Of a stretch of DNA of 35,991 nt, positions 19,052-28,448 are shown in pieces. The stretch comes from Campylobacterota bacterium (GTDB taxonomy: Bacteria > Campylobacterota > Campylobacteria > Campylobacterales > JAJVLF01): contig JAJVLF010000017.1 of assembly GCA_029255845.1 (NCBI GenBank), positions 1 through 35,991 on the forward strand, given 5' to 3'. The notes under the pieces were generated by a model, which searched no databases, was not told the origin of the DNA, and saw nothing but the letters and a program-made list of their open reading frames with translations. Each line of letters begins with the position of its first letter. Position 1 is the stretch's first letter. The translations under genes and the position numbers were made by a program.

Positions 19052-20195
19052 GCTTACTAATACTAAGCACCATCCCTATAGCTACAGATAAAGACAAAGT
19101 AGCACTTCCTCCATAAGATATAAAAGGAAAACCTATTCCCTTGATAGGGATTAATCCTGATATTCCTAATATATTCATTAAAAATGGTGATACTAAAAGC
19201 ATAAATATGCCTATACAAAATAATGAGAATGTTACATTTTCTACTCTGTTTGCTATGGCTAGGACTCTTTTTAAGACCCCGAATATAAATATACTAAGAA
19301 TGATAATGCCAAAGATTAAACCTCCCTCTTCCATTATTCCAGAAAAGGCAAAATCTGTGTGTATGTCTGGTAAAAATCCGTATTTGTAGTGGCTGTTGCC
19401 TAAGCCTACTCCTATTAATCCGCCGTGGGTTATGGTGTCTAGCGATCTTTCTATTTGGTAGTGTTGGGGGATGTATTCTATTTTGAAGTTGTTAGCTAGC
19501 TCATTTGGTAGTATTGTTAAAATAAAGTCTTGTATATTTGCCCACCAAGTATATACTCTGCTTATTCTATGGGGGAATGTTTTTATTAGGATGAATATTG
19601 TGGATATTATGATTAGCACAGAATAAAAAAATAATTTGGCAGAAATACCCGCGAAAATAAACATTACTATTATTATTCCTGCTAAGACTATGCTTTGACC
19701 TAAGTCATTTTGCATAATGGCTACTAATATGATGGTTAACATAAATACTAAAAAATATGGACCTATTACCTTTAATTCTTCTATGAAAACTCTTTTTTTA
19801 AATAGCTTCCTATGAAAACTCCATGCTAGAAATGTAATAAAACCTATCTTAAAAAACTCTATGGGAGATATGGAGAAAAAGGGGAGTCTTATCCATCTTT
19901 TTGCTCCTCCTGCTTCTGTAACCATAAAGCTTGGTAGGAAATTCATAAATAGCATTAAGATAAAAAAGAAAATAAAAAAGAAAATACCCAAAGGCATTAT
20001 TAGTTTATGAGGATCAGCCAAAGATAATCCCCACATTATGCCAATAGATACCGTTGCTATAAAGATATATTTTTTAAAATAATGAAATTCACTTGCTCCA
20101 TGAAGAGCTGAGATATGCACAGTAAGCGAATATGAAAATAAAACTCCTATTATGATTAATAAGGAACTATAAAGAAATAATTTTTTATCTACCAA
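19026..20195 (-). CDS. ftsW: FtsW/RodA/SpoVE-family (SEDS) protein, probably FtsW
   Basis: Polytopic; 'ARSLDTITHGGLIGVGLGNSHYKYGFLPDIHTDFAFSGIMEEGG'-like region, 'LIPIKGIGFPFISYGGSATLSLSVAIGMVLSIS'. Confidence 0.93.
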   Translation of the reverse strand: MVDKKLFLYSSLLIIIGVLFSYSLTVHISALHGASEFHYFKKYIFIATVSIGIMWGLSLADPHKLIMPLGIFFFIFFFILMLFMNFLPSFMVTEAGGAKRWIRLPFFSISPIEFFKIGFITFLAWSFHRKLFKKRVFIEELKVIGPYFLVFMLTIILVAIMQNDLGQSIVLAGIIIVMFIFAGISAKLFFYSVLIIISTIFILIKTFPHRISRVYTWWANIQDFILTILPNELANNFKIEYIPQHYQIERSLDTITHGGLIGVGLGNSHYKYGFLPDIHTDFAFSGIMEEGGLIFGIIILSIFIFGVLKRVLAIANRVENVTFSLFCIGIFMLLVSPFLMNILGISGLIPIKGIGFPFISYGGSATLSLSVAIGMVLSISKLAYTKKQG

Positions 20196-20335
20196 TTTTA
20201 AGCCCCAAAGTGCAATTTTTTAAGATTGAGAGTATACAAATTATAACCTTAAGGGAACCTCTATTAAGCTATCATTTATAAAAATAAAATAGGTAATAAA
20301 TAAATCTATTACTAATACCATTCCCCGTTAAAGAG

Positions 20336-21844
20336 TTAAACCCCTATCCGAACAACCTCATCAAAAGAAGTCTGCCCATTTTCAACTAACTCTCTTAATC
20401 TATCTGAAAGAACTAACAAACCTTTTTTAACTGCCATAGTCCTTAGAGCATAATCATTACTTTCAGTTTTCATCATTATTTTAACATCATCATCTATTAT
20501 AAATAATTCTCCTACTGCTTTTCTTCCTATATATCCTGAGTAATTGCATTTTTTACATGAGCTGTGTTTGTATACTGTGGTGGTTGTTTTTATTTTTAGG
20601 CTTTTTTTGATTTCTATATTTAGATTATCTTCTTGTTTGCAGTCTTCGCATAATATTCTTACTAGTCTTTGAGCTAAAACACCTAATAAGGAAGATGATA
20701 ATAGGAAATTTTCCACTCCCATATCTAGCATTCTGGAGATGGAGGCTGTTGCATTATTGGTATGTAGGGTTGATAGAACTAAATGTCCTGTTAATGCAGC
20801 TTGGGTTGCTATTTTTGCTGTTTCACTATCTCTTATTTCTCCTATCATTACTATATCTGGGTCTTGTCTTAGTATGCTTTTTAATCCTGAGGCGAAAGTT
20901 AGACCTACTTTATTATTTACTTGTATTTGGCTTATGTCATTGCTTTTATACTCTACTGGGTCTTCTACTGTTATTATGTTTTTTTCTGGGGATACTATTT
21001 TATGCATTAATGAATGTAGGGTTGTTGATTTACCGCTTCCCGTGGGTCCTGTTACTAAGATAATGCCGTAAGAGTTTTTAATTAATTCATTTAAGTCATC
21101 AATTATATCTTTTTTAAAGCCCAATTCATCTAATGATGGAATTTGTGAGCTTTGCATTAATATCCTCATAACAACTCTCTCACCATAATATGTTGGCAAA
21201 ATAGAGACCCTTATGTCTAGGGTATTTCCTGCTATTTTTATTTGGGTTCTTCCATCTTGTGGAATTCTTTTTTCAGATATGTCTAAATTAGATATTACCT
21301 TAATTCTTGATATTATAAGGTTCATTATATTAATTGCTAGTTTAGCATGAGTTATTAGCACTCCATCTACTCTGTATCTAACTAAACCCTCTTTTTCATG
21401 CATTTCTATATGAATATCACTTGCTTTCTTTTTTACACCTTGATAAAAGAGAGAATTAACAAATTTAATAATAGGGGCAGATTCTTCGCTCTCTAATATA
21501 TCCGCAGATGTTTTTAGAAACTCAGTTAAGCTAATTTCTTCTTCATCTTCATATTCTTCGCTTTTGGCTTCTATGCCATCTAAGTCTTTATCTGTTCTTG
21601 CTTCGAGGCATTTATTATATAGCCTATCAAAGCTTTCTTCATCTAAAAAACAAAGAGGATAATCAAAATGATACTTCGCAATATACCCTAAAGAAATAGT
21701 CATATACTTTTCATATATAGCTATGCTTATTTGCTCATCTATCATTGTAAATAAGCAATAATTCTTTACTGCTAAATGATTATCAACTCCATCTACTTCT
21801 AATGGCTCAAGCTCTGTATTATGTATATGCTGACTAAGTCCCAT
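20336..21844 (-). CDS. gspE: Type II secretion ATPase GspE
   Basis: 'ASDIHIEMHEKEGLVRYRVDGVL', Walker A 'GPTGSGKSTTLHS', 'EDPVEYK', 'ILRQDPDIVMIGEIRDSETA', C-terminal CxxC pair. Confidence 0.95.
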   Translation of the reverse strand: MGLSQHIHNTELEPLEVDGVDNHLAVKNYCLFTMIDEQISIAIYEKYMTISLGYIAKYHFDYPLCFLDEESFDRLYNKCLEARTDKDLDGIEAKSEEYEDEEEISLTEFLKTSADILESEESAPIIKFVNSLFYQGVKKKASDIHIEMHEKEGLVRYRVDGVLITHAKLAINIMNLIISRIKVISNLDISEKRIPQDGRTQIKIAGNTLDIRVSILPTYYGERVVMRILMQSSQIPSLDELGFKKDIIDDLNELIKNSYGIILVTGPTGSGKSTTLHSLMHKIVSPEKNIITVEDPVEYKSNDISQIQVNNKVGLTFASGLKSILRQDPDIVMIGEIRDSETAKIATQAALTGHLVLSTLHTNNATASISRMLDMGVENFLLSSSLLGVLAQRLVRILCEDCKQEDNLNIEIKKSLKIKTTTTVYKHSSCKKCNYSGYIGRKAVGELFIIDDDVKIMMKTESNDYALRTMAVKKGLLVLSDRLRELVENGQTSFDEVVRIGV

Positions 21845-21845
21845 T

Positions 21846-23711
21846 TTATAATTCTAATTCTTCATAATCTTCTGTTATTTCTTCTGCTTTATTTTTATAG
21901 TTTTTTGTCAATTCTTTTAAATATGCTCTTTTTAATACTTCTAATTCAGATAGCTCTTCTCTTAAATCCGATAAACTAGAGCCTTTAGCGATAATATAAG
22001 GAGTTAAAATAATAACTAAATTTATATTATCTTCCACATCTTGCTTGGAAGAAAATAAATATCCTATAAGAGGTATATCAGATAAAATAGGCAATCCCCC
22101 GCTTCCTTTTGATTGTCTTTTTCTAGTAAGCCCACCTACTATTACACTTTCTCCATGACTAACAATAGCAGCTGTTTTTACTTCTCTTTTTGTGGTTGTA
22201 GGAGAGCCTGTGCCTCCTGTGCCTTCTAGGACATCTTGGATTACGACATTTATATTTAATGTTACTCTTTCATCACTTGATATTCTTGGTTTTACTTTTA
22301 GAGTAATTCCTATATCTTCTCTTTTAAAACTATTTTTAGTAGTTGTGGTTGTAGAAGATGAGCTTGTAATTATTGATATGGTTTCTGCTACTTTTATTGT
22401 GGATTCTTGATTGTTTATACAAGAAATAGAAGGCTCAGAGACTATCTTAGCGGCTGAATTATCAACAAGAAAATCTATACTAGCTCCTATAACAGCTCCA
22501 CTTTTTGAAGATGTATCAATTGATTTTGATAATACAGATGAAGCAATTGATTTTCCCCCTGTATTAGCAGAAAAGCTAAATAAACCAGCTCCCGTTACAG
22601 CTCCTCCCTCTACTCCATATTTCACACCCATTGAATCTGATTTTTTCTTATTTATCTCAATAATTTGTGCTTTTACATATACTTGTTGTTGTGATACATC
22701 AAGTTTTTTTATTAGATTTATTATAGACCTAAGCTCTCTTGGAGGACCTACTAGAAGTATTCTATTGGATTTATTATCTGCTCCTATATATGGCTTATCT
22801 GCGGTATTTTTATAATGTTTTTTGGCTATTATAGGGGACATTATTTTTAATATATCTTTCGCATCAGCATTTTGAAGATATATTACTTCTGTTGTTTTTT
22901 CTGTTTCTTTATTTGCATCTCTATCTACTTTTTCGATATATGCTTGTAAATATTTTAAGTTTTTTCCACTTCCTATTAATATAAGTGATTGTATATCTTT
23001 ATTAATCATAATAGTAACTTGATTTTCTAAAACCCCACTACCAAACAATGAACGAGCTATTTTTTGAGCCTCAGAAGATATAGAATTTAATGCCACATTT
23101 TTAATAGGGATAGTAATAAGCTTCTTATCAATGCCTCTTTCTAGTAATTTAATGGCTTGTTTGATAAGCTTTATATTTTTTGGGTAATCTGTAATAATTA
23201 AAGTATTAGTATTTCTATTAGTAAGCACTTTCCCATATCTTGATGCTATATGTTTTATTTTAGAAGATATTACATCCACATTTTCTCGTTTTATATCTAT
23301 AAACTCTGTAATAAATTGCTGTAGGTTTTCTAAGTCACTATCTCCAAATACAATAGGTATTCTTGATTTTGATGCTTCCGTGCTTCTAACAATCTTTAAA
23401 GTATTTTCATCTCCTACAAGAGTAAACCCCTTATTGTCTAAAACAGATATTAGTATATCAACAAGCTCTTTTTTTCTAACTGGCTTGGTTCGGACAAAAT
23501 CTACTTTACCGCTTATCTTTTGGCTTAGTAGGATGTTTTTATCAAGCACTTTAGATGTTATTTTAATTAAATCTAATATTGGCAAATCTTTAAAGTCAAT
23601 ATTTACAATATCATCCCCATCTGTAATAAAAACCTTCTTTTTCTTTTTAGCATCTAAAGACATACTACTTACAATAAGTATAGCTAAAATAACCCTTAAA
23701 AATTTACCCAT
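21846..23711 (-). CDS. gspD: Type II secretion secretin GspD
   Basis: N-domains plus secretin C-domain 'VKAQIIEINKKKSDSMGVKYG', 'ESVIVGGLTRKRQSKGSGGLPILSDIPLIGYLFSSK'. Confidence 0.95.
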   Translation of the reverse strand: MGKFLRVILAILIVSSMSLDAKKKKKVFITDGDDIVNIDFKDLPILDLIKITSKVLDKNILLSQKISGKVDFVRTKPVRKKELVDILISVLDNKGFTLVGDENTLKIVRSTEASKSRIPIVFGDSDLENLQQFITEFIDIKRENVDVISSKIKHIASRYGKVLTNRNTNTLIITDYPKNIKLIKQAIKLLERGIDKKLITIPIKNVALNSISSEAQKIARSLFGSGVLENQVTIMINKDIQSLILIGSGKNLKYLQAYIEKVDRDANKETEKTTEVIYLQNADAKDILKIMSPIIAKKHYKNTADKPYIGADNKSNRILLVGPPRELRSIINLIKKLDVSQQQVYVKAQIIEINKKKSDSMGVKYGVEGGAVTGAGLFSFSANTGGKSIASSVLSKSIDTSSKSGAVIGASIDFLVDNSAAKIVSEPSISCINNQESTIKVAETISIITSSSSTTTTTKNSFKREDIGITLKVKPRISSDERVTLNINVVIQDVLEGTGGTGSPTTTKREVKTAAIVSHGESVIVGGLTRKRQSKGSGGLPILSDIPLIGYLFSSKQDVEDNINLVIILTPYIIAKGSSLSDLREELSELEVLKRAYLKELTKNYKNKAEEITEDYEELEL

Positions 23712-24571
23712 TAATACACTTCATAATCAATTTCCTTTGTTTCATTTCCTCGTTTAATAGAAAGCTTTAATCTTTTCACATTGTCTATATTATAGTATAT
23801 TTTAAATGCATCTCCATAGCTTTTTAAAGATTTATCATTCACATGAGTGATGACATCTTCTTTTTTAAGTCCTAATTTAGAAAATAAACTACCTTCTTTT
23901 ATTTTTCTTATTCTAAAGCCTACTATCTTTTTATTTACTATTTTCTCTTTTATGGATATTTCTTTCCATATACTCTTATAATCATTTCTATATTTGAATA
24001 TCTTTTCTCTTGGTATAGCTAGTATGCTATCATCTGTATTTGCTTCTCTTGTTTTATCTCGCACACTTATTATATTATCATTTTTTGAAGAGGCTTTTTT
24101 ATCTTTAATGCCATCTATGGCCATATTATATTTTGTGCCATCTTTATCAAATATAGCCTCAGATGTTGTTGTATTTACAGATACTAATGTATATAAATCT
24201 TTTAATTTATCATTTAAATCTACTAAAATAGATTTTTCATTTTTCTTGCCTTTTTTATCATGGACAATTATAAATGTATTTTCTTTTTTATTTGCATTAT
24301 AATATATAGCTTTTAGAGTAAATTGTGTTAATTCTAAAATAGGCTTTACGACTTTAGGAGGCTCTATTTTCTTAATAGGCTTTATAAAGATTTTATTGAT
24401 ATTTAGCCTATAATAGTCTATTTCTATGCTTTTTTTTGGCATTGTTTCTAAACCCACATTAGAAAATATAAAATACAAAGGAGTATATATCACAAAACAA
24501 AAAGCAATAACCATAAAGATATTTGCTAAAAAAGAAATGATATTTTTATCTAAACTTATATTCATAAACAT
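23711..24571 (-). CDS. gspC: GspC-like inner-membrane protein with C-terminal PDZ-like domain
   Basis: Single N-terminal TM; 'GFRIRKIKEGSLFSKLGLKKEDVITHVNDKSLKSYGDAFKIYYNI'. Confidence 0.8.
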   Translation of the reverse strand: MFMNISLDKNIISFLANIFMVIAFCFVIYTPLYFIFSNVGLETMPKKSIEIDYYRLNINKIFIKPIKKIEPPKVVKPILELTQFTLKAIYYNANKKENTFIIVHDKKGKKNEKSILVDLNDKLKDLYTLVSVNTTTSEAIFDKDGTKYNMAIDGIKDKKASSKNDNIISVRDKTREANTDDSILAIPREKIFKYRNDYKSIWKEISIKEKIVNKKIVGFRIRKIKEGSLFSKLGLKKEDVITHVNDKSLKSYGDAFKIYYNIDNVKRLKLSIKRGNETKEIDYEVY

Positions 24572-25073
24572 ATCCTCCTTTATTATCTTTTTTCATCATA
24601 GAGAGGATTTTATTATATTTTGTTTTTAGTATTTTAGATGGTTTTAGCTTGATTAGTAAGGTTTTTGATAATAAATCAATATGCCCTTTAAGCTCTCCTA
24701 TATTGCCAATAGAATCTATATTTATAGTAGTAGGAGAAAAAATATTATGAGATATATGAATATCATTAATTTCTCTTGGCATAAACTCATTAAGATGTCT
24801 GTTTATCTTTATGCCTTCTATGTCTATATTATTAAATAATATCATTAAACTAAAAGACATTTCTTTAATATTTGCTATCTTTATATCTTGATAGTAGATT
24901 TTAGCTCCATCAATATAAAATAAATTTAAAATATCTTTTGTTTTTTCTCCATTGATATATACTTGTTGCTTAGCTATAGTAGATTCTAGCTTATAATACA
25001 GTATATTTTTAGGCATTATAGCTATAAGTATCAATAAAGAAATAATAAGTAAGACTGGTGTTAGTTTATTCAA
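24546..25073 (-). CDS. GspN-like T2SS accessory protein (TTG start)
   Basis: Position in operon; 'GELKGHIDLLSKTLLIKLKPS'; TTG start overlapping the upstream TGA (TTGA). Confidence 0.55.
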   Translation of the reverse strand: MNKLTPVLLIISLLILIAIMPKNILYYKLESTIAKQQVYINGEKTKDILNLFYIDGAKIYYQDIKIANIKEMSFSLMILFNNIDIEGIKINRHLNEFMPREINDIHISHNIFSPTTINIDSIGNIGELKGHIDLLSKTLLIKLKPSKILKTKYNKILSMMKKDNKGGYVYEYKFR

Positions 25074-25477
25074 AATGTAATGTCCATAGCAAATGTTTTA
25101 TTATAATCATCTTTTGTTTTTATAGATAGAGTATTGATACTCCAGCTGGTGGAAAGGATTTTATTGCTTAATTTATGGATTTTATTTAATTCATCCACTT
25201 TAGCATCTATATCTATATGGGCTTTTCTTTTGGTTATTTTACTTTGCATATATTGCCCATCAAATCCAGATGAGTTTAATATATTATTCATTTTTTTATC
25301 TGCATTTTTATTATTATATCTCACCCTTAAGCCATTTAGGTATTTACCTTCTTGTTTTAGTTTTTCTATATTTATGTTTTTATTTTCTATTTTTTGATGT
25401 AAAGTGCTATTTTTATATGCAAAAACTATGGCCACTAAGAACATTAAAGCTGATATATGAAGTTTATTTATAGTCAA
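25070..25477 (-). CDS. GspM-like T2SS protein (TTG start)
   Basis: N-terminal TM, coiled region, position between L-like and N-like genes; TTGA overlap. Confidence 0.55.
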   Translation of the reverse strand: MTINKLHISALMFLVAIVFAYKNSTLHQKIENKNINIEKLKQEGKYLNGLRVRYNNKNADKKMNNILNSSGFDGQYMQSKITKRKAHIDIDAKVDELNKIHKLSNKILSTSWSINTLSIKTKDDYNKTFAMDITF

Positions 25478-26577
25478 AACTCACCTTTTATGCTTAATAT
25501 ATTATCTTGAATTCTTAAAGAGTTTAATTCAAAATATTTTAATAAGTATTGTTTATAGTCTTCTGCACCTTTTAACTCTTCTTCTTTACTTTTATTATCA
25601 TCACTTTCTTTTATAGATATCGCAAGAATGAATTGCCCATCTCTTATATCTATATCTCTCATAAAATCCCCTGTTTTTAGAGGAATATCAAATAAATTTT
25701 GGATATTTTCTTTTATTTTTATTTCTTGTGATAGTTTTTTTTCTAAAGATTTTTTTATACTTTTTAGCTGTAATGATGAGGTCGGTATTTTATATTTATT
25801 TATTATTGTTCTCTCTTGTTTAATTACTTTATTATAATCATCTTTTAACACAAAATATCTTGTCGCTAGAGAAAAAGCAATTATAGAAATAGATATAACT
25901 AAAATATTAATATATTTTGAGTCTAACATCCCATCATTTAGGCTTATATTCAAATTATGTTTTGATTTTTTAATATTGTTTAGTGAAAACTCTAAACTTT
26001 CTATTTCTACATCTGCTTTCAAAAGAGATTTAGGTAAAACAACATAAATATCATCTCTATTATATAGGCATTTATCATCATCTATTGTGATAATATCATT
26101 AGTAAATTCATTTTGAGCAAGGTATATTTTACTCACTAAAGACAAATCAAGATTAGAGTTTTTTAATGTATCAAGTATCTTTTGTGAATCATAAGCAAAA
26201 AGTATAAAATCATCATTATCTTTAATAGCAAAATACTTATATTCCCCATCAGGGACTTGAGAGCCAAAACAAGAAAGAGCTAATTTAGATGCTTTACTCT
26301 CACTACTAACAGGCAATGATTCTCTTTTTACCCAATAAAACACAGGAGATAAAACAATATTACAAGGTTTATCTATATATGATAAATCCACATTTTCATT
26401 ATGAATAAAAATATTAAAATCCACATTTAGTGACTTTTTATAAGCATTAATTCTAGTATTTATTTCATTAATAATTAGTTTTAATGTTTCACGACTAAAG
26501 ATGCTATCCACATTTAGTGACTTTTTATAAGCATTAATTCTAGTATTTATTTCATTAATAATAGATTTTAATGTCAC
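25474..26577 (-). CDS. GspL-like T2SS protein, GTG start preferred
   Basis: Cytoplasmic domain + TM + periplasmic region; GTG at 26577 preceded by AAGGA-N5, better than the ORF-track start at 26631. Confidence 0.65.
   Translation of the reverse strand: MTLKSIINEINTRINAYKKSLNVDSIFSRETLKLIINEINTRINAYKKSLNVDFNIFIHNENVDLSYIDKPCNIVLSPVFYWVKRESLPVSSESKASKLALSCFGSQVPDGEYKYFAIKDNDDFILFAYDSQKILDTLKNSNLDLSLVSKIYLAQNEFTNDIITIDDDKCLYNRDDIYVVLPKSLLKADVEIESLEFSLNNIKKSKHNLNISLNDGMLDSKYINILVISISIIAFSLATRYFVLKDDYNKVIKQERTIINKYKIPTSSLQLKSIKKSLEKKLSQEIKIKENIQNLFDIPLKTGDFMRDIDIRDGQFILAISIKESDDNKSKEEELKGAEDYKQYLLKYFELNSLRIQDNILSIKGEF
26419..26562. repeat. 57-bp perfect direct repeat, 87-bp period, in frame in gspL
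   Basis: Copies at 26419-26475 and 26506-26562; encodes IINEINTRINAYKKSLNVD twice. Confidence 0.92.
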
Positions 26578-27469
26578 TTGCTTCCTTTTTCTCAAAATTA
26601 TATTTAAAAATTGCTTTTGTTTTCTTCTCAAATACTGTTATATCTAGTCTGCATATAGCTAGCCAAGATTTTGTTTTTATATTTAATGCACTAAATGTTG
26701 TATTATGTTCTTTACCAAATGCCTCATTTAAATCACTAATAGTTTCATTTTTATCTACAATCTGCTTAATCTCTTCTATATCTTTTTTTGTAATTTGTGA
26801 TAATAGGCTTGTATCCATATAATTAATATCTATATTAGCATCATCAAATCTAAAATATTTATTAAAATCCACTTTATTAATATTGCTATCTGTTGTTTGT
26901 TTTATATAATAATCTTTAATCTTCTTTAAATGTCCTAAAGAAGATATAAATCCATTCTCAAATCTATTATCTCTATAAGCTATCTCACTTACCGAAGCTC
27001 GTGGTTCTAAATCCTTGTCAATACTGTCAGCTAATATATCTAAAAAATAATCCACATCCACCACATTAGCTTCATATAATAATCGTGCAATTATATCATA
27101 AATGTGCTGATTATATTGAGTGGTAGTTTCATTATTTTTTTTATAATAAACTATAAGATTATTGATATTTATTTTTTTATTATCAGGAGCAAATTTTATA
27201 GACATCTCAATGCCACTTTTTTTATCTTTGAAACTTATATCTTGTGCTAATAAAATATCAAAAGTTTCTTTATTGCTCACAAAAGAGGACTTGCTCTTTA
27301 AGACATTTATAATATTAGAAATTAATATATTATTTTGATGGATTAATTTACTATGATTGTATAAATTGAAGTTTTTTTTTGTGATTTCTGTATTTATACC
27401 AATGATGACTATTAAAACTCCCATTAAAAAAATAGTGGATATTAGTATAATGCCTCGTTTTTGTTTTAT
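26555..27469 (-). CDS. gspK: GspK-like minor pseudopilin, probable ATA start
   Basis: In-frame extension upstream of ATG 27424 gives (M/I)KQKRGIILISTIFLMGVLIVIIGINTEI, a prepilin-type N-terminus. Confidence 0.8.
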   Translation of the reverse strand: MKQKRGIILISTIFLMGVLIVIIGINTEITKKNFNLYNHSKLIHQNNILISNIINVLKSKSSFVSNKETFDILLAQDISFKDKKSGIEMSIKFAPDNKKININNLIVYYKKNNETTTQYNQHIYDIIARLLYEANVVDVDYFLDILADSIDKDLEPRASVSEIAYRDNRFENGFISSLGHLKKIKDYYIKQTTDSNINKVDFNKYFRFDDANIDINYMDTSLLSQITKKDIEEIKQIVDKNETISDLNEAFGKEHNTTFSALNIKTKSWLAICRLDITVFEKKTKAIFKYNFEKKEASDIKIYY

Positions 27470-27984
27470 TTTTTTAACCAGAAGCCTTGACCTTCATATA
27501 TGCTACCTCTATCAGATATTGTTCGCTCTTTCCAGACATATCTTTTGAGTTTATCGCTATATTTAAATTCCCATAAAATAGAAGCTCTAAATAAACCTAT
27601 AATATCATTCACTCTTTCACTATAAGCTGACATACCAATCAAATTCCATCCATCATTGATTTGTAATTTACTAATTTGATACCCTGTCTTTCTTGGCAAG
27701 CTTATATTTTCATCTTTACTCATTTTAATCCAAAAGCCTTGACCTGGTGGAATACTCGCACCATAGTTTTTGCTCCATTTATTAGAAGAAAATGTCCATA
27801 AGGTATTATTATCAACATTTTTAATAGTAGATGTATCAAGAACTGCATTAGTAGGGGGAGAAATTAAATTCCATCCAACTCTTAGCTTAATTTTAGCTTC
27901 TTGCACATTAACAAGATTTGGGGAGGGGGGACCCTGTGATAGGGAGATTTGCATCAAAATAAATAATAAAAATAATTTATTCAT
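27466..27984 (-). CDS. Secreted protein with two GWNL...GQGFW repeats, first gene of the T2SS operon
   Basis: Signal peptide 'MNKLFLLFILMQISLSQ'; 'GWNLISPP...GQGFWIK' and 'GWNLIGMS...GQGFWLKK'; stop overlaps the gspK ATA start. Confidence 0.75.
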   Translation of the reverse strand: MNKLFLLFILMQISLSQGPPSPNLVNVQEAKIKLRVGWNLISPPTNAVLDTSTIKNVDNNTLWTFSSNKWSKNYGASIPPGQGFWIKMSKDENISLPRKTGYQISKLQINDGWNLIGMSAYSERVNDIIGLFRASILWEFKYSDKLKRYVWKERTISDRGSIYEGQGFWLKK

Positions 27985-28028
27985 TGATGCGATTTACAAA
28001 TAGCTTATGCTATTTGTAAATATAAAAC

Positions 28029-28310
28029 TTATTTACCAGCTTCTACTTGGTCTTTAAATTTTTTACCAGCTTTAAATGAAGGAACATTTTTATCATTAGT
28101 TTTATACTTTTTCTTAGTTCCAGGAACTAAACCTTCTCTACCTTTTTGTAGTTTTCTTGAAAATGAACCAAATCCAATAAATTCTACTTTATCACCTTTA
28201 GCAACAGCACCAGTAATAGTAGCAAAAGCACTCTCAATCATTTTTCTTGTAGCATCTTTAGTAGTTCCACAATCCTTAGCAACAGCCGAAATAAAATCAC
28301 TCTTATTCAT
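28029..28310 (-). CDS. HU-family DNA-binding protein
   Basis: 'MNKSDFISAVAKDCGTTKDATRKMIESAFATITGAVAKGDKVEFIGFGSFSRKLQKGREGLVPGTKKKYKT'. Confidence 0.95.
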   Translation of the reverse strand: MNKSDFISAVAKDCGTTKDATRKMIESAFATITGAVAKGDKVEFIGFGSFSRKLQKGREGLVPGTKKKYKTNDKNVPSFKAGKKFKDQVEAGK

Positions 28311-28340
28311 AAATAAACCTTTTTTTTAAATATGGAGGTT

Positions 28341-28369
28341 ATTTTATTGAAAAAAAAAACTATTGTCAA
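28341..28369 (-). promoter_or_regulatory. Sigma70-type promoter for HU with a T10 spacer tract
   Basis: Minus strand TTGACA-N17-TAAAAT; the spacer contains ten consecutive T. Confidence 0.65.
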
Positions 28370-28448
28370 GATAATTATTGATTTATTAGTGCAAAATTTA
28401 GTATTATAGGGGGGGTTGTCAAGAAATAATAAATAAAAAGGATTTAAA

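Noticed and set aside
20695-21071. Plus-strand ORFs of 122 and 110 aa inside gspE
   Set aside because: Antisense to the conserved GspE nucleotide-binding core; Leu-rich antisense translation only.
22192-22815. Plus-strand ORFs inside gspD
   Set aside because: Antisense to the secretin domain; no start context or recognisable motifs.
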